From positions 61,194,705 to 61,258,704 of the forward strand of contig CAXKWD010000007.1 of assembly GCA_964059195.1 (NCBI GenBank): a stretch of DNA of 64,000 bases, given 5' to 3'. Positions 36,616-47,718 of the stretch are shown in pieces. Positions within the stretch are counted from its first letter, which is position 1. Each line of letters begins with the position of its first letter. Both the position numbers and the translations under genes were made by a program. The DNA comes from Ectobius pallidus. Its lineage: Eukaryota; Arthropoda; Insecta; Blattodea; Ectobiidae. Under the pieces are notes generated by a model. That model was given only the letters and a program-made list of their open reading frames with translations, searched no databases and was not told where the DNA came from.

Positions 36616-37538
36616 ATCACAATACAATTACGCTTTTGCAAAATGGCTGAGTGTAATGCGCACATCGATGTTATTTTGTTCGAGATTTGCCCACCGCCTC
36701 CTAGACGTACAGCAATTTCAACAGTTTGTACACATAATTAATTTAAAAGGCAGTGGATACGATTGCCAACGTTACAACAACATCGTCAAATCTCGACTTT
36801 CCAAAGTCACGGTCAAAGTCTCGCAACTAACGTCTATGAATTCGACTTTAACCAAAGTTGAACTTTGCTTTGAAAGTCTACTTTAGGAAGTCGTCTTCCA
36901 AAGTCGCGTTCTTGAATACGGGCCTAAGGTAGGAGCAGATAAAAAGTGGGAGTACCTTATAGAGAGGGTGACTTGCTTCATAGTGGTTAGCCCAATCTTA
37001 GGGGCTTAAGACCCGCTTCAAGCTGCAAGGGCATATAACTTGCATTAGTGAATTCAAGAATGACTTGCATGATTAATACCAGAAATAATTATAGTCATCA
37101 TAGATTCTAAAGATTTTCAAGAAGGCAAATAATGTTAGTAGTCAAGAGACTTGTGTAATTTCAAGTGCCCACAAATTTCAATTATAGTTATTGCCAAGGT
37201 GCAAGGGCATGTAACTTGCATTAGTGAATTTAAGAATAACTGGGATAATTAATACCAGAAATAATTACAGTCAGCATAGATTCAAAAGATTTTCAGGAAG
37301 GCAAATAATATTAACAGTCAAGTGACTTGTGTAATTTCAAGTGTCCATTTCAATTATAGTTATTGCCAAGCTGCAAGGGCATATAACTTGCATTAGTGAA
37401 TTTAAGAATAACTGGCATAATTAATATCAGAAATAATTATAGTCAGCATAGATTCTAAAGATTTTCAGGAAGGCAAATAATATTAGCAGTCAAGAGACTT
37501 GTGTAATTTCAAGTGCCCGTAAATAGCAATTATAGTTA

Positions 37539-38069
37539 CCGTATTGGCCCGAAAATAAGATGACCTCGAATATAAGACGACCTCGAATATAAGACGACCC
37601 TGAATTTTTGAAGGGTAGTTACGAAAAAATAAATGAAATAGCTTATTAGTACATTTTGCTTCACATAAAACAGAAGTTTGAAGTTCATGTCGTAACTTCT
37701 TCTCTCATCTTTATTTACGCATTGAGACAATGAAGATGCTTTCTTTTCCACATGGTCTGCCATGTTGATGGTCAAACAAAGCATTATGCATAGAGAATAG
37801 AGATGCCAAGCATGCAGTACACGGCAGTACAAGGAGAAGCACGAATTCGGGAACAATAAAGTTCGGTAAAATTCGGTAATTTCCGCGCGACTTTGACCTT
37901 GGATCGGACGCACGCCATTTGCGTGGGGATCCCCGGCCGCTACACACGTGCACAGCTGCATTCATGATTGGAGAGTTGTTGAGTCTTAGGCTGCGCATAT
38001 AAGACGAGTATAGTTTTTAAAAGCACATTTTCAGGGAAAAAACATCGTCTTATATTCGGGCCAATACGG
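37539..38069. mobile_element. TA-flanked MITE (Tc1/mariner/pogo type)
   Basis: 531 bp with ends CCGTATTGGCCCGAAAATAA and (inverted) CCGTATTGGCCCGAATATAA, flanked by TA at 37537-37538 and 38070-38071. Excision restores the LTR text. Open frames inside are not recognisable proteins. Confidence 0.9.
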
Positions 38070-38092
38070 TATTGCCTAGGTGCATAGCCATA

Positions 38093-39015
38093 CAGGGCCG
38101 TCGCGTGGTTTGTTGGCGCCCGGGGCAAGATTTCGTCAGGCGCCCCCCCCCCCCCCAATTCAATCCCTCGTGCACCCTCCCCACATTCCACCTATCTGTA
38201 GGGATTCAAACACAAACACACAGTGAGCGACGTGACGCGACACTATCAAATAGCCTACGTATAAACTCGGGTTAACACGCAATGAGCGACGCGACTTGGG
38301 GCGACATGGACTGGACAAGTTCCAAGCCGCATCGCGTCCAGTCGCTCGTTAGCAAAGTTGCGCGTCAGGTTGCGTCGCTGTCTGTGTTTTTGGGCCTAAA
38401 AGAGACACCTAATCGGATTACCTTACAAAAATACCAGAAATAAAATTATTTAAATTTTTTAATAAGATTGTATTGAAAATCAAATTAATACAAGTTTAGT
38501 AATGTAAGGAAATCTTAACAATCATAAAAAATACTATAGGCATTATTAATGAAATATAAATTAATAGCGTGGGAAACCTCGTTACATACACTGAATAGAA
38601 TATAGAAAAGGGAACCGCGTTTATCAAATTAAGATAAAGTACTAAACATTAAATGGCATTCGCCTGGCTTTTGCACGAGCAAATGTCGTTAGAATTTCCA
38701 TCAAGTCTATTTTTTGTGCTTCATCGTTTTCAATGGACAAGATGGCCGGAGAATTCAGTCTCTCCTGTGACGTAGTTGATTGTAATTATGTCTTTAGAAG
38801 CAAATATTTCTTTTGGGATAACTTAGCAAATATAGGCCTAAAGTTATTGGTGTAAAATATGTATTTGTTCAATGAAAACATACAACGCAATATTCAAAAT
38901 TCAGTTATACCTAACTTTAAAAAATACGCTATGTACATCCTACTAATTTTTTCAAATTTTGTTTTATTTTTGCCGTTGCCACGGCGCCCCCCTGGTCGCC
39001 CACGCGACGGCCCTG
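38093..39015. mobile_element. hAT-type MITE, TSD TAGCCATA
   Basis: 923 bp. Ends CAGGGCCGTCGCGTGG and, inverted, CAGGGCCGTCGCGTGG; perfect 8-bp duplication TAGCCATA (38085-38092, 39016-39023). A C-run lies at about 38135-38155. No transposase. Confidence 0.95.
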
Positions 39016-39899
39016 TAGCCATATAACCTGCATTGGTGAATTTAAGAATCACTTGTATAATCAGTGCCAGTAGTCAGCTTAGATTCTAAAGATTTTCAGT
39101 GAATGGAAATAGTATTAATATCAAAGTGATTGCTCTAATTTCAAACATAAAGTCGAATATAGTTTTGTCTTTTGGGGGTTAAGGTTTAGGCTAAGGTGTA
39201 TGAGCATACACCACAGTTCGGAGAACCATAGTAGGATGAGGACAATAAGGGAACAGTGTTAAGTACATAGGCAATTGATTTGAGATGAGTAAAACAATAG
39301 ATCAATGCATTTAAGCTTAAACCCCTATTGAGTAGGTTTAAGTTAGATTAGTTCATAGCAGAGAGTGTATAAATTAGGGTTTCAAATATATTTGGTGTGT
39401 TCTATATTTGTAAAGGGTTGTTTTTTTTTAAATAAATTGTTATATTTGATATGAAATGCAGAGAGTTGATCACTTCTTGCGTGGTTCGCGATAGGCTTCC
39501 AGGAGTGAAACACGCACGTTTCCTAGCCTACATGAAGAGTTAATTCACTTATCAAGCGTAAAATCCAATATATATATAACCCACAATAAACGTAAAACGT
39601 GCCAGCCGGCACACATGGTCATGACTAGCAGTTGTGTCTGAAGGACAGGGATATGAAATGTGTTTTTTAACAGTGGCATGGTGTTTGGATATTTTAATTT
39701 ATCGAAAAAAGAGGAATTTGTTTTGTCTATGTGACAATATTCGCAGAACATTTTGTACGATAGTTTGCAAAATATTCAATTTGTGTCTGGTTGTTTACTG
39801 GTTACTAGGCCAGGAAAACAAACTTTTACAATATTATTTGTACATGTGAACATATATTTACTAAACGGGAATCAACCTGCATACTGCCAGGAGTCATAG

Positions 39900-41860
39900 T
39901 TTATCTTCCCAAGATTATGTTAATTCTATAGACATGTCAAATACCCCTCCAAATGATTTGAGTTCTAATTCTACCACTAGCACAGAAACTGTGAAGAACC
40001 AATTCACCAACATCAGTGCACCCCATGTCCACATTGTGGAAAATATTGCGCAAGCTACAGAGGAGTAGCAATACATATAAGCTGGTCTCATCCTGAAGTG
40101 CACAGAGGCCATTTGGTCGGAAGACAGGCTCATTCTAAACAAACCCCTTGGAATAACACATTTGCAACAGATATCAGTAATAACAGCAATGAAGCAGCAG
40201 TTACATCTGGAGAGAGGCAACACCCATTAGATCTAATGGCTCGCTTCAAAAAGGAGCTCCATACATGGCATTTACTGTTAAAAAATTGCCAGAATGAAAA
40301 TGAATTTTATAATTTAACATCACAATTTGCAGAGTTTCTTGCAAGTTTGATTGTACTGCTGCCAGGCCCAAACATCCAGCCAGTAAATACTATTCTATGC
40401 GGAAAAATAAGAAAAACATAAATACGCAAAGGAAATATTCCCAAAATTCGAATCCCCAGAGAGCCACAGTGCGGGACAGGGAAAAAATAAGAAACAAATA
40501 TCTCTATCAGCTTACGCAATACAACTATTATAACCAAAGGCATAAAGCAATTAGATCAGTTACAGAGATAGAAAAACCACAATGCAAAATAAATGAAGAG
40601 AAAGTATACGAAGAATTTTCTTCACTTTTCTCAGTGTCAAATGACTGTCTTAGGCCTCAATACCAATCAGAGCTCAATGAAGCAGAAAGAATAGAACTTG
40701 ACGATATTTATTCAACTACAGTGTCGAAAGATGAAATCATCAGAGCAATGACTTCTATGGCAATTGATACTGCCCCCGGACCAGACCATGTCTTAATGAG
40801 AGTTCTTAAAAATGAAATTATGGCTCTCATAGCTACAAGAATGCTCGACACAGGAGAGGTACCACCTTGCCTCCAACAAGCTTGGACAATACTGATATAT
40901 AAAAAAGGAGATGTGAGCAATATAAAAAACTATAGACCCATAACCATATGTTCTGTAATTACAAGGGTCATCCAACGGGTTCTAGATCGCCAGCTCAGAC
41001 AATTTATCCACTTCAATGAACACCAGAGAGGTTTCACCAAATCACCTGGGACTTTAATTAACACTTCTCTACTTCAGTCTGTCCTTACAACATCTAAATT
41101 ACAGAACGGAAATGCTACCATAGTCTTTCTTGGTATTCAGAAAGCTTTTGACAATATTGGACACCTACACTTAAAAAACACACTTGATCTTGTTTAAAGA
41201 GTATATTCCAGCTAACAGATGGATTTACTACCATGAAGGCTAAACTTGTTCATAGTGGAGAGATGGAATTAAGATGGTTGACAATGTAACAGCAGTGCAT
41301 GCCATTCCTGGTTGGAGCCTAGATAATAACCATTGTCGACACTGTCACAACGAGATCGAGACATTAGCTCATGTTTTTGGTTCTTGTCACCAGGGTAATG
41401 CACTTTGCATTTTGAGACACCACTCCATCAGGACTGTCATTGCAAACGGTCTCCGGCAAGTTGGCTATGTAGTCCATGAAGAAGTTCATGGTTTAGCAGA
41501 GAAAGGAAGTGTTCGACGTATTGACATTATTGCCTACAAAGAGAACTCTGCTGCTGCTTACATCCTCGACCCAACAGTAAGAATGGAATCTCATTTAAAT
41601 CAGCCTCAGGAGGTTCATGAAGAGAAGCAAGCCATATAACAGCCTACAACACCTTATTATATGGCCAAATACAAACTTAAAAAAATAGAAGTCATCGGTC
41701 TTCTGATTGGAGCACGGGGCAGCATTCCATCTTTTTTCGTGAATGTGTGCAAGAGACTAGGGATTCCTAATTCCACCATTCTACAAGTTTCGAAACTGGC
41801 ACTGAAGGGATCTGTCTCATTATTGCGCTATCACTTGTATAATAATTGATTTTCTGAAGG
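39900..41860 (+). pseudogene. R2-like LINE with internal deletion
   Basis: Begins with a C2H2 finger (CPHCGKYC..H..H near 40025-40090). Then comes a reverse transcriptase N-half: PGPDHVLMRVLKNE, LIYKKGDVSNIKNYRPITI, RGFTKSPG and IVFLGIQKAFDNIGH. The palm with YADD, the thumb and linker are deleted. The sequence resumes with a Cys/His knuckle (NNHCRHCHNEIETLAHVFGS) and the restriction-like endonuclease RRIDIIAYKENSAAAYILDP..R.E. A TAA at 41637 and a frame open again to 41849 (IGLLIGARG) follow. The tail is A-rich to about 42050. Finger, reverse transcriptase and endonuclease order is that of R2-type elements. Confidence 0.88.
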
Positions 41861-42189
41861 ATATGCATTAACTTACCTACTTCAATTATGATACAATTCT
41901 TGAATTCGTAATATCTGGTAACTTATAACTTTAAGTTGAATTTTTCTCAAACTGTAGGGTGTGTTATACTTCTTTGTTAATAGAAGCATAGTAAGCTTTG
42001 TCATTTAGGCAATCTTGTAATAAAAAAAACAAATAAAATAAAAATAAAAAATTGCTTAACTGTTAGGCCAACCAGTCCCTAGTGTCATATTTTCATAAAT
42101 TTTACAGCATTTTTATGAAATGGCATTAATGTAGGTTCATAGCAACTTATGGCGGTTTAGTGTAACACAGCAGCAAAAAAAGCATGTGG

Positions 42190-42225
42190 TGTGTTAGAGA
42201 GAGAGAGAGAGAGAGAGAGAAAAAA
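42190..42225 (+). repeat. (GA)n microsatellite
   Basis: About 15 GA units before the pogo-like element. Confidence 0.95.
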
Positions 42226-42272
42226 GAATAATCGGATTTTTCAAACAACAAGTTTTACAGTGCATTTATATA

Positions 42273-43461
42273 CAGTGAAATCTCGATACAACGATTTCGC
42301 AGGGACCAGAAAAAAATATTGTTGTAGAGAGAGATATTGTTATATCGAGAATTTACAAAAAATGTTCAAATATTGGTAGCATATGTAGGAAACAACTTCA
42401 ATAATTGAAATGCTTTAAGTATTTAAGGAAATAAAGAATTTTTACACAAGAACTGCTATACTGTACTGTATTCACTCCACCCTTAAATTATTACACTAAC
42501 TTATGAGCAAACACATTGTCTTTTCAGGAAGAAGCTGGTAAAACATCCCAGTCTCGTCAGCATTATAAATATCTTCTGGCAAATATTTCTCAGTAATTTT
42601 TTTTCATTTCATTACTGCACCAGAGATTTGCGTCATTTGTTGGTGCAGATTTCTCTTCCCATTGAATTAACTTAAAAGTTATGCCATGGCGGTCTCTAAA
42701 GCGGACAAGCCACCCATTGCTAGCCTTGAAGTCCTCCACACCAAGCATGGTAGCAAACTTCTTAGCTTGACTACAAATCAACGGTCCATTTATTGGAATG
42801 TTTAAAGTTCTTTTTTCATTGAAGCATTCCAAGGTTGCAGCATCCAAGTCAATAAATATTGCCGTTTTCTTTCGTTTTCTAGTAGGATCCACGGCATTTG
42901 AATTGAGTTTTTCCTCGATCTCATTCCTTTTCTTTAAGAAAGTCGACACCGTAGATTCCGAAAGCCCGTACTTTTTCGATGTTGCAGTTTGTTTCATGCC
43001 TGCGTCAATGTCTTTAATTACAGCTAATTTCTGCTGCATACTAATTTGTTTGCGAGAAGCCATGCTGACAGAGAAGCACAACAATACGCGAACACCACCA
43101 AACAAACTTGCCGTGCAGTGCAGGCACTGACTGGCGACCAGGCAACTGGTTTACTCCATTGTGCACTTGAGCGAGGGTGAAGCACGATCAAGGTCAAGGA
43201 AGGCGATTCCACCCTTAAAACGAGGCGGGGGAGTTCATGATTTGGACTTTCACGATCTATTTTTATCGTTGTACCGAGGAAAATGTATTTACGGGGATTC
43301 TAAATGTAATCGTAGTGGGGAGGTTTATCGTTATTAAGAGTATCGTAAAACCGAGGGGAATTTTACATTATTTTAATGGAAAGTATGCTGGGACCAAAAT
43401 ATTTTAACGTTATAAAGAGTATTATCGTTATATCGGTAATCGTTGTACGGAGATTTCACTG
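42273..43461. mobile_element. Pogo/Tigger-like element, internally deleted, TSD TA
   Basis: 1189 bp. Ends CAGTGAAATCTCGATACAAC and (inverted) CAGTGAAATCTCCGTACAAC, flanked by TA at 42271-42272 and 43462-43463. It carries the N-terminal half of a transposase on the minus strand. Confidence 0.92.
42480..43063 (-). pseudogene. Pogo/Tigger transposase, N-terminal half
   Basis: From MASRKQISMQQKLAVIKDID: a psq-type helix-turn-helix (QTATSKKYGLSESTVSTFLK), then a CENP-B-type helix-turn-helix (GPLICSQAKKFA, ASNGWLVRFRDRHGI). A frameshift near 42605 is followed by EKYLPEDIYNADETGMFY, which holds the first Asp of the DDE core. The remaining core is deleted. Such proteins bind the element's ends and catalyse cut-and-paste at TA. 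Confidence 0.88.
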
Positions 43462-43894
43462 TATACTTAAATGTGTACTTTTTTAGTGTAGGCCTACTGA
43501 ACATTGTTTTGTAGAAGATTTTTGTGAAATTTTTTCTTATTCTCAGTTACCATATTTTCGATTATCCATCAAGACTCTGGTCCCTTATCTGACTGTTAAT
43601 CGAGGTTCTACTGTACAATGAACCATGTACCTGCAACAGGCTTGCACATACAGACAGACATCAATCCAAAAGTAAAAGGAAAACTTCTAAAGCAGTCTTC
43701 TTTATGAAAATTACTTAGTCTAATAAGTGGTCAAGTTTATCTACCTACTGAAACCACCAGGCTTACTGATAAACTCTTATATTATGGGTATATAAAAATT
43801 AAGGTAAGACAAATATTTTAACATAAATGATTTCATTTTAGTGAAACTAATTGAGAATGGTATGTTTATTGTAAATTGATTTTCATTACTATAC

Positions 43895-44022
43895 CTTTTC
43901 TTTTGATCTGATGATAAAGTTTATGCCTCTTAGGATGTATGGGCCATTTTCACTGTATTTTAAATATACACTGTTGAAAGTTATAGATCCATTAGTTGGC
44001 CACTCCTTTGTAGTTGTCAAAT
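43895..44022 (-). CDS. ABCC transporter exon A (NBD start)
   Basis: 128 nt between acceptor TTTTTCAG|ATTTGA and donor GAAAAG|GTATAG. Encodes TKEWPTNGSITFNSVYLKY, then SENGPYILRGINFIIRSKEK. This is the conserved strand just before Walker A in the second nucleotide-binding domain of ABCC exporters (family wording WP..G.I.F..V.LRY). It ends in phase 0 and fits exon B exactly. Upstream exons with the membrane segments are not visible in the window. Confidence 0.88.
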
Positions 44023-45447
44023 CTGAAAAATTAAAACTATTTATGGTGATAATGGTATTTTAAATAGCTTTTATAATTTCTTAGTACACGCTCTCTAAAA
44101 CAGCTGCTTGTCGGACTGGTAAGACGCCGAAAAATTACATTGCACTAAAATTGTATTCAATATGTAGTTTTATTGGCCTAGTACTTTAAAGTCGTCATGG
44201 TAATCTATAAACAAAATCCAGATGGCACTGACCAGTCTAACCAACTTCATATGGATTTAAGCATATAATTGCTCATAAAACAAATTTAAGCCAACATGTT
44301 TCTTTATGATAATCAGAAACTTTACCAGGGTTTTTCACAAAACACGGTAGTCTACTTCATCATAAAACAATAAATAACCAACAACTTTTCACATCCTTGT
44401 TCACAAGAGAATCATTGCTTACTTAATTGCATTTAATTGCTATATATTCCTTCTCGTAGTCTACTGCTGCCATGATGTTGCTGGCACCAGCTCCAATTCA
44501 ATGTTTCTGGCTTGGATTGAAATTTCCTTGGGATTATCATGCATATTTTCACAAGCTCTTCATAAATACTAGTTCGTATGCATTTTTGCTTACAAAAAAC
44601 GCCTCATGTATAATGCATCTATACCGCATTTCGTATTGGTATTTATGGTTCATTGTTGTTCCATGATTTAGAAGACTGTGAGAATATGACTTTAACAAAT
44701 GGCTGACTATCTTTCATTATAATTAATTATATGGTATGTTTGTTTCATTTCATATAATTTAGAGAGCTTTTACTAAAAAAATATTGTTTGTACCATGTAT
44801 GCAAAACTCTATCGGACTCATCCAGTATTTTAGCCTCGGCTTACACCTTGGCCACCATACTAGATTCATCCATTAAAGTGTTATTTTGCATACTCAATAC
44901 ATAAATAGCTATTATCAACTTCCTCAATATTTAAAGTTGAGTTGTTGACAAAGTATAACAATAAGTAACAAAAAAATAAAATAAAAACTAAATGCAATAT
45001 TAGAAGAATGAAACAGAAACAACAAAAGAATTCAAAGAAATCAAAGTTAACATGCTAAACTCTTAGGAATAAATTAAAACAAATTGAAATTGAATGGAAA
45101 TGGCTTAGAAGATCATGTTTTTCAATCTCTTTCTTGAAAGATTAAGGGAAGACCAGAACTTCTATAATAATGTAGGGTTGGTTCCTCAACTTCTTACTAT
45201 AAGTTCCTGCATACTGATGTCTAGTTTAATTTTTTATTTTTAATGGAGTGGGATTGGTGCATTAGTAATCACTTCCTCAGAGAGTGACAGTAGAAGCAAT
45301 AACAACAAAATGCATTTTTTAAGAATGAGAGTCCATCAGTAGGCCTATTGTAAGATAAGATTTATTACGTTCCATGGATTCAAAGTACATCTCAATAGAC
45401 AATCTGAATATAGAACAAGTAAATCTTACAATGAGTAACTTACTTAT
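44023..45447. other. Intron or flank, nothing recognised
   Basis: No exon, RNA gene or bounded element seen. A TAGGCCTA lies at 45340-45347. Confidence 0.3.
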
Positions 45448-46380
45448 ATATAATTACTAGCTGAAAAGGCCCGGCGTCGCCCGGGCGTTGTATTTTTTAA
45501 TTTGAAATTAACTTTTGAAGTACTTTATGTACAGTATGTAGAACTTGAAATGAAGGAAAAGATTTATCACACTCAAACTGTTCCATCAGAAAATGCTAGA
45601 TATAGCTTTTTATGGCTCATAGAGGATGTCGAAAGCTGCATTCCGTTGCTTCTACACATCATGCTTGGGAAGGGCTGAAATAAAAGAGAAATGCAGTACC
45701 ACTTTCATACGTTCCTCCCCTAAAACCCGGGACATAATATACTGCGAGCGTAGGACTCAAAATGTTCCACCCCATGCTTAGGGCCTATAATAAACATCCC
45801 TATTTCTCAACTAATACAAAGCCTACAGCTATGGATAAGGTATAAGGGGAAAGGATTATTTACAGACTTCTGATATAGAATACTCACACACTTAAGTTGT
45901 CCCTTGCAATACGACCTATTCTTCGACATAAAAATGCGAAGTGAGAAAATATTTCTTATGTCGAGGGTAGAGAAAGTTATGTGACTACATCACACTGTGT
46001 TTTATTTTCGTGGATTTCATTTCCAGTCATTATTTTCGCCAATATATTACATCGATGGAATCATAATTCGTTAAAGCATTAGGCTATATACTTGCCAAGG
46101 CCCTATGTAATCATAGTAAACAATTTACTGTTGCCATGTGAACTAAACAGCAATTCATTTTTTCAGTATAAAATTCTCAGAAATTATATAATTTTCAAGG
46201 GAAGGAGTATTTTGTTTGAATTTTAATGTCGACAGCTATACTTCCCGGGCTTAACTGGGTATGTGTGCAAAATGTCGTGTAAATTGGTAAAGAAATGTAG
46301 ATTTGTATAAGGAACAAACATACATACATACATACATACATACATACATACACACTTTCGATTTTATATATTAGATTATA
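45448..46380 (+). repeat. Unclassified interspersed repeat (ACTAGCTG type) with (CATA)n
   Basis: Starts near ATAATTACTAGCTGAAAAGG with a GC-rich hairpin-prone block CCGGCGTCGCCCGGGCG at 45471-45487. It ends with (CATA)n at about 46317-46350 and TTTTATATATTAGATTATA. The start and end style recurs in many animal genomes, but I cannot name the class with confidence. Confidence 0.55.
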
Positions 46381-46960
46381 GGCCTACTACTGATGTTAAA
46401 TACAATAGCTGAAACCAAATATATATACATTCAATAAAAAAACAACCATAAAAAATTAAGTAATTAAAAATAATAAATAACTAATGCTGTTTGCTTATCA
46501 CTTCCTACAAAAGTGATAAAGACACATCCCCTTTTGTTTAAACAGCTCGGAGACTCTGTAGGCAGTGGCTTATGCACACGTCACCAGTGTCATAGTATAT
46601 TAAAATTTATTCTTAAAAGAAATTCAAACTCCAGAAGAGGATTATCAAAATTATGATGCATGTTTCCAACCGCACGCATACCAAGCCTCTTTTCAAAAAA
46701 TTAAATATTCTTCCTGTCCCTTGCATCTTCATTCTAGAGACTGTCTGCTTCATACATTCAAACAAACCGAAATTTCCTAAGAACTACCATCACCACGACA
46801 CGCGAGGAATTAATGATTTTCACCTCACATCCCACCGAACCTCCAGAAGTTTAAAATTCATCAATCACACGGGTCTAATTCTGTACAATAAACTTCCCCA
46901 CTCTTTTAAGCACACTAGACCAAAACTTTTCAAAACCAAAGTGAGAAATCTTCTTATGGA

Positions 46961-47330
46961 TACAAGTAAGAATCAGTTTGAAAAATTTTATGTCATAACC
47001 GGGATTTGAACACGGATCTTCGGCTTAACGCGCCGATTAATTAATAGTATATAAATAATAACTTGGCTTCAAAGTACCTACAAATGTAGGACGCCATTGG
47101 ATGCGTGTTCTCAACGGAGAAACCTCCCGTGGTCTGCCTTGTCTTCTGAATCAGTTGAGGAATTTGATGTCGTACTGGCATGTTGTCATGGTAGCTCAAT
47201 GGTAGAGCATCGGCGCGTTAAGCCGAAGATCCGTGTTCAAATCCCGGTTATGACATAAAATTTTTCAAACTGATTCTTACTTGTATTAATATCCCAGACA
47301 TGGATTTAATGTCTATTTCCTTTCCCTCCA
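46961..47330. mobile_element. tRNA-derived SINE copy, TSD CTTCTTATGGA
   Basis: 370 bp with the same start (TACAAGTAAGAATCAG) and end (TATTTCCTTTCCC) as the 12001-12762 element. It has a partial tRNA-like unit in minus orientation (46991-47037) followed by a full unit in plus orientation. 11-bp duplication at 46950-46960 and 47331-47341. Confidence 0.9.
47184..47255 (+). tRNA. tRNA-like head of SINE
   Basis: 72-mer identical in structure to 12031-12102, with GTT in the anticodon place and C at position 33. It lies inside a SINE, so it is not considered a working tRNA gene. Confidence 0.6.
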
Positions 47331-47356
47331 CTTCTTATGGAGCATGTTTTCTATAG

Positions 47357-47364
47357 TAGGCCTA
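47357..47364. repeat. TAGGCCTA insertion in LINE C-terminus
   Basis: The text TATAGTAGGCCTACTCAAG gives YSRPTQ. Without six bases it gives YSTQ, as expected for the family end. Confidence 0.65.
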
Positions 47365-47679
47365 CTCAAGATTTCATCTCCGCCAATTTAATGACTCTAT
47401 AAATTTATTTTTACTGGATATTAATTTATGGAGTAATTGGAGCTTCGTGATTTCTCCTGATTTCTCCTCTTTCTCTTTTCCTTTCTCTTTCTAAAGTCAA
47501 AATTGAATCTAGTAAAATTCTAAATGTCCGTGTCTTATTGTACTCTGTATTATTTTGTTCTAATGTTTGCATTTTGTATGAGTGTGTACTGTATATATAG
47601 GTATGTTTTGTTTAATATATATTTTTTTTATGTCTTAAGTATGACGAAGCCTTTGGATTCTTGTAATCCCTAATGGTGA

Positions 47680-47718
<39 letters not shown>

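Larger units (their letters stand above)
31850..36924. mobile_element. PIF/Harbinger transposon, TSD TAA
   Basis: 5075 bp with ends GGCTGGTATTCATAAAC and (inverted) GGCCCGTATTCAAGAAC, flanked by TAA at 31847-31849 and 36925-36927. Sub-terminal parts carry many GACTTTG/CAAAGTC motifs in both orientations. It contains HARBI1-type transposase exons (plus) and a convergent Myb-partner fragment (minus), the usual two-protein set of this superfamily, plus a LINE insertion. Confidence 0.92.
30585..37020. mobile_element. Solo-LTR-like element, TSD AGCT
   Basis: Begins TGATAAGGTCACGATCC, ends GACCCGCTTCA, with AGCT at 30581-30584 and 37021-37024. Removing the Harbinger inside leaves about 1.36 kb with TG..CA ends and no coding sequence, as expected for a solo LTR. 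Phrases such as GGGAATATTTGATATTCGTC and TACCCCCCCCTGAAG lie within. Family unknown. Confidence 0.75.
24423..39613 (+). mobile_element. LTR retrotransposon with SGNH ORF, TSD CATG
   Basis: LTRs start TGTGCTGAGTCCAGCACAC and end GTGCCAGCCGGCACA. The 4-bp duplication CATG lies at 24419-24422 and 39614-39617. The internal part is only 26357-29239 and lacks gag, protease, reverse transcriptase and most of integrase. It keeps an SGNH-type ORF and the integrase C-terminus. The 4-bp duplication and the integrase tail suggest a Gypsy-type element. The 3' LTR is split by three later insertions. Confidence 0.93.
29240..39613 (+). repeat. 3' LTR, split by three insertions
   Basis: Pieces 29240-30584, 37021-37538, 38070-38092 and 39016-39613. 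Without the insertions it is about 2.47 kb, longer than the 5' LTR by about 0.54 kb because it carries roughly three more copies of the ~178-bp unit. Confidence 0.9.
24372..43613. mobile_element. Tigger/pogo-like element carrying a transposon nest, TSD TA
   Basis: The left end CAGTGGAACCTCGATTATCC and right end (inverted) CAGTAGAACCTCGATTAACA are Tigger-type termini, flanked by TA (24370-24371 and 43614-43615). Only about 50 bp on the left, 39618-42270 and 43464-43613 on the right are candidate own sequence; the rest is later insertions. No transposase of its own is visible. The pairing of these two termini across 19 kb is inferred from match and TSD. Confidence 0.6.
46560..47716 (+). pseudogene. 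5'-truncated LINE with nested SINE
   Basis: Encodes LQKRIIKIMMHVSNRTHTK, LNILPVPCIFILETVCFI and YNKLPHSFKHTRPKLFKTKV up to RNLLM, then a SINE (46961-47330), then EHVFYS..TQDFI to the stop near 47400. A 3' UTR ends TGGTGAATAAAA with a poly-A run (about 47683-47716). It is the C-terminal end of a CR1/jockey-like ORF2. A TAGGCCTA at 47357-47364 adds Arg-Pro in frame. Confidence 0.88.

Noticed and set aside
37536..37998. Overlapping minus-strand open frames
   Set aside because: They span the inverted ends of a TA-flanked MITE and have no motif.
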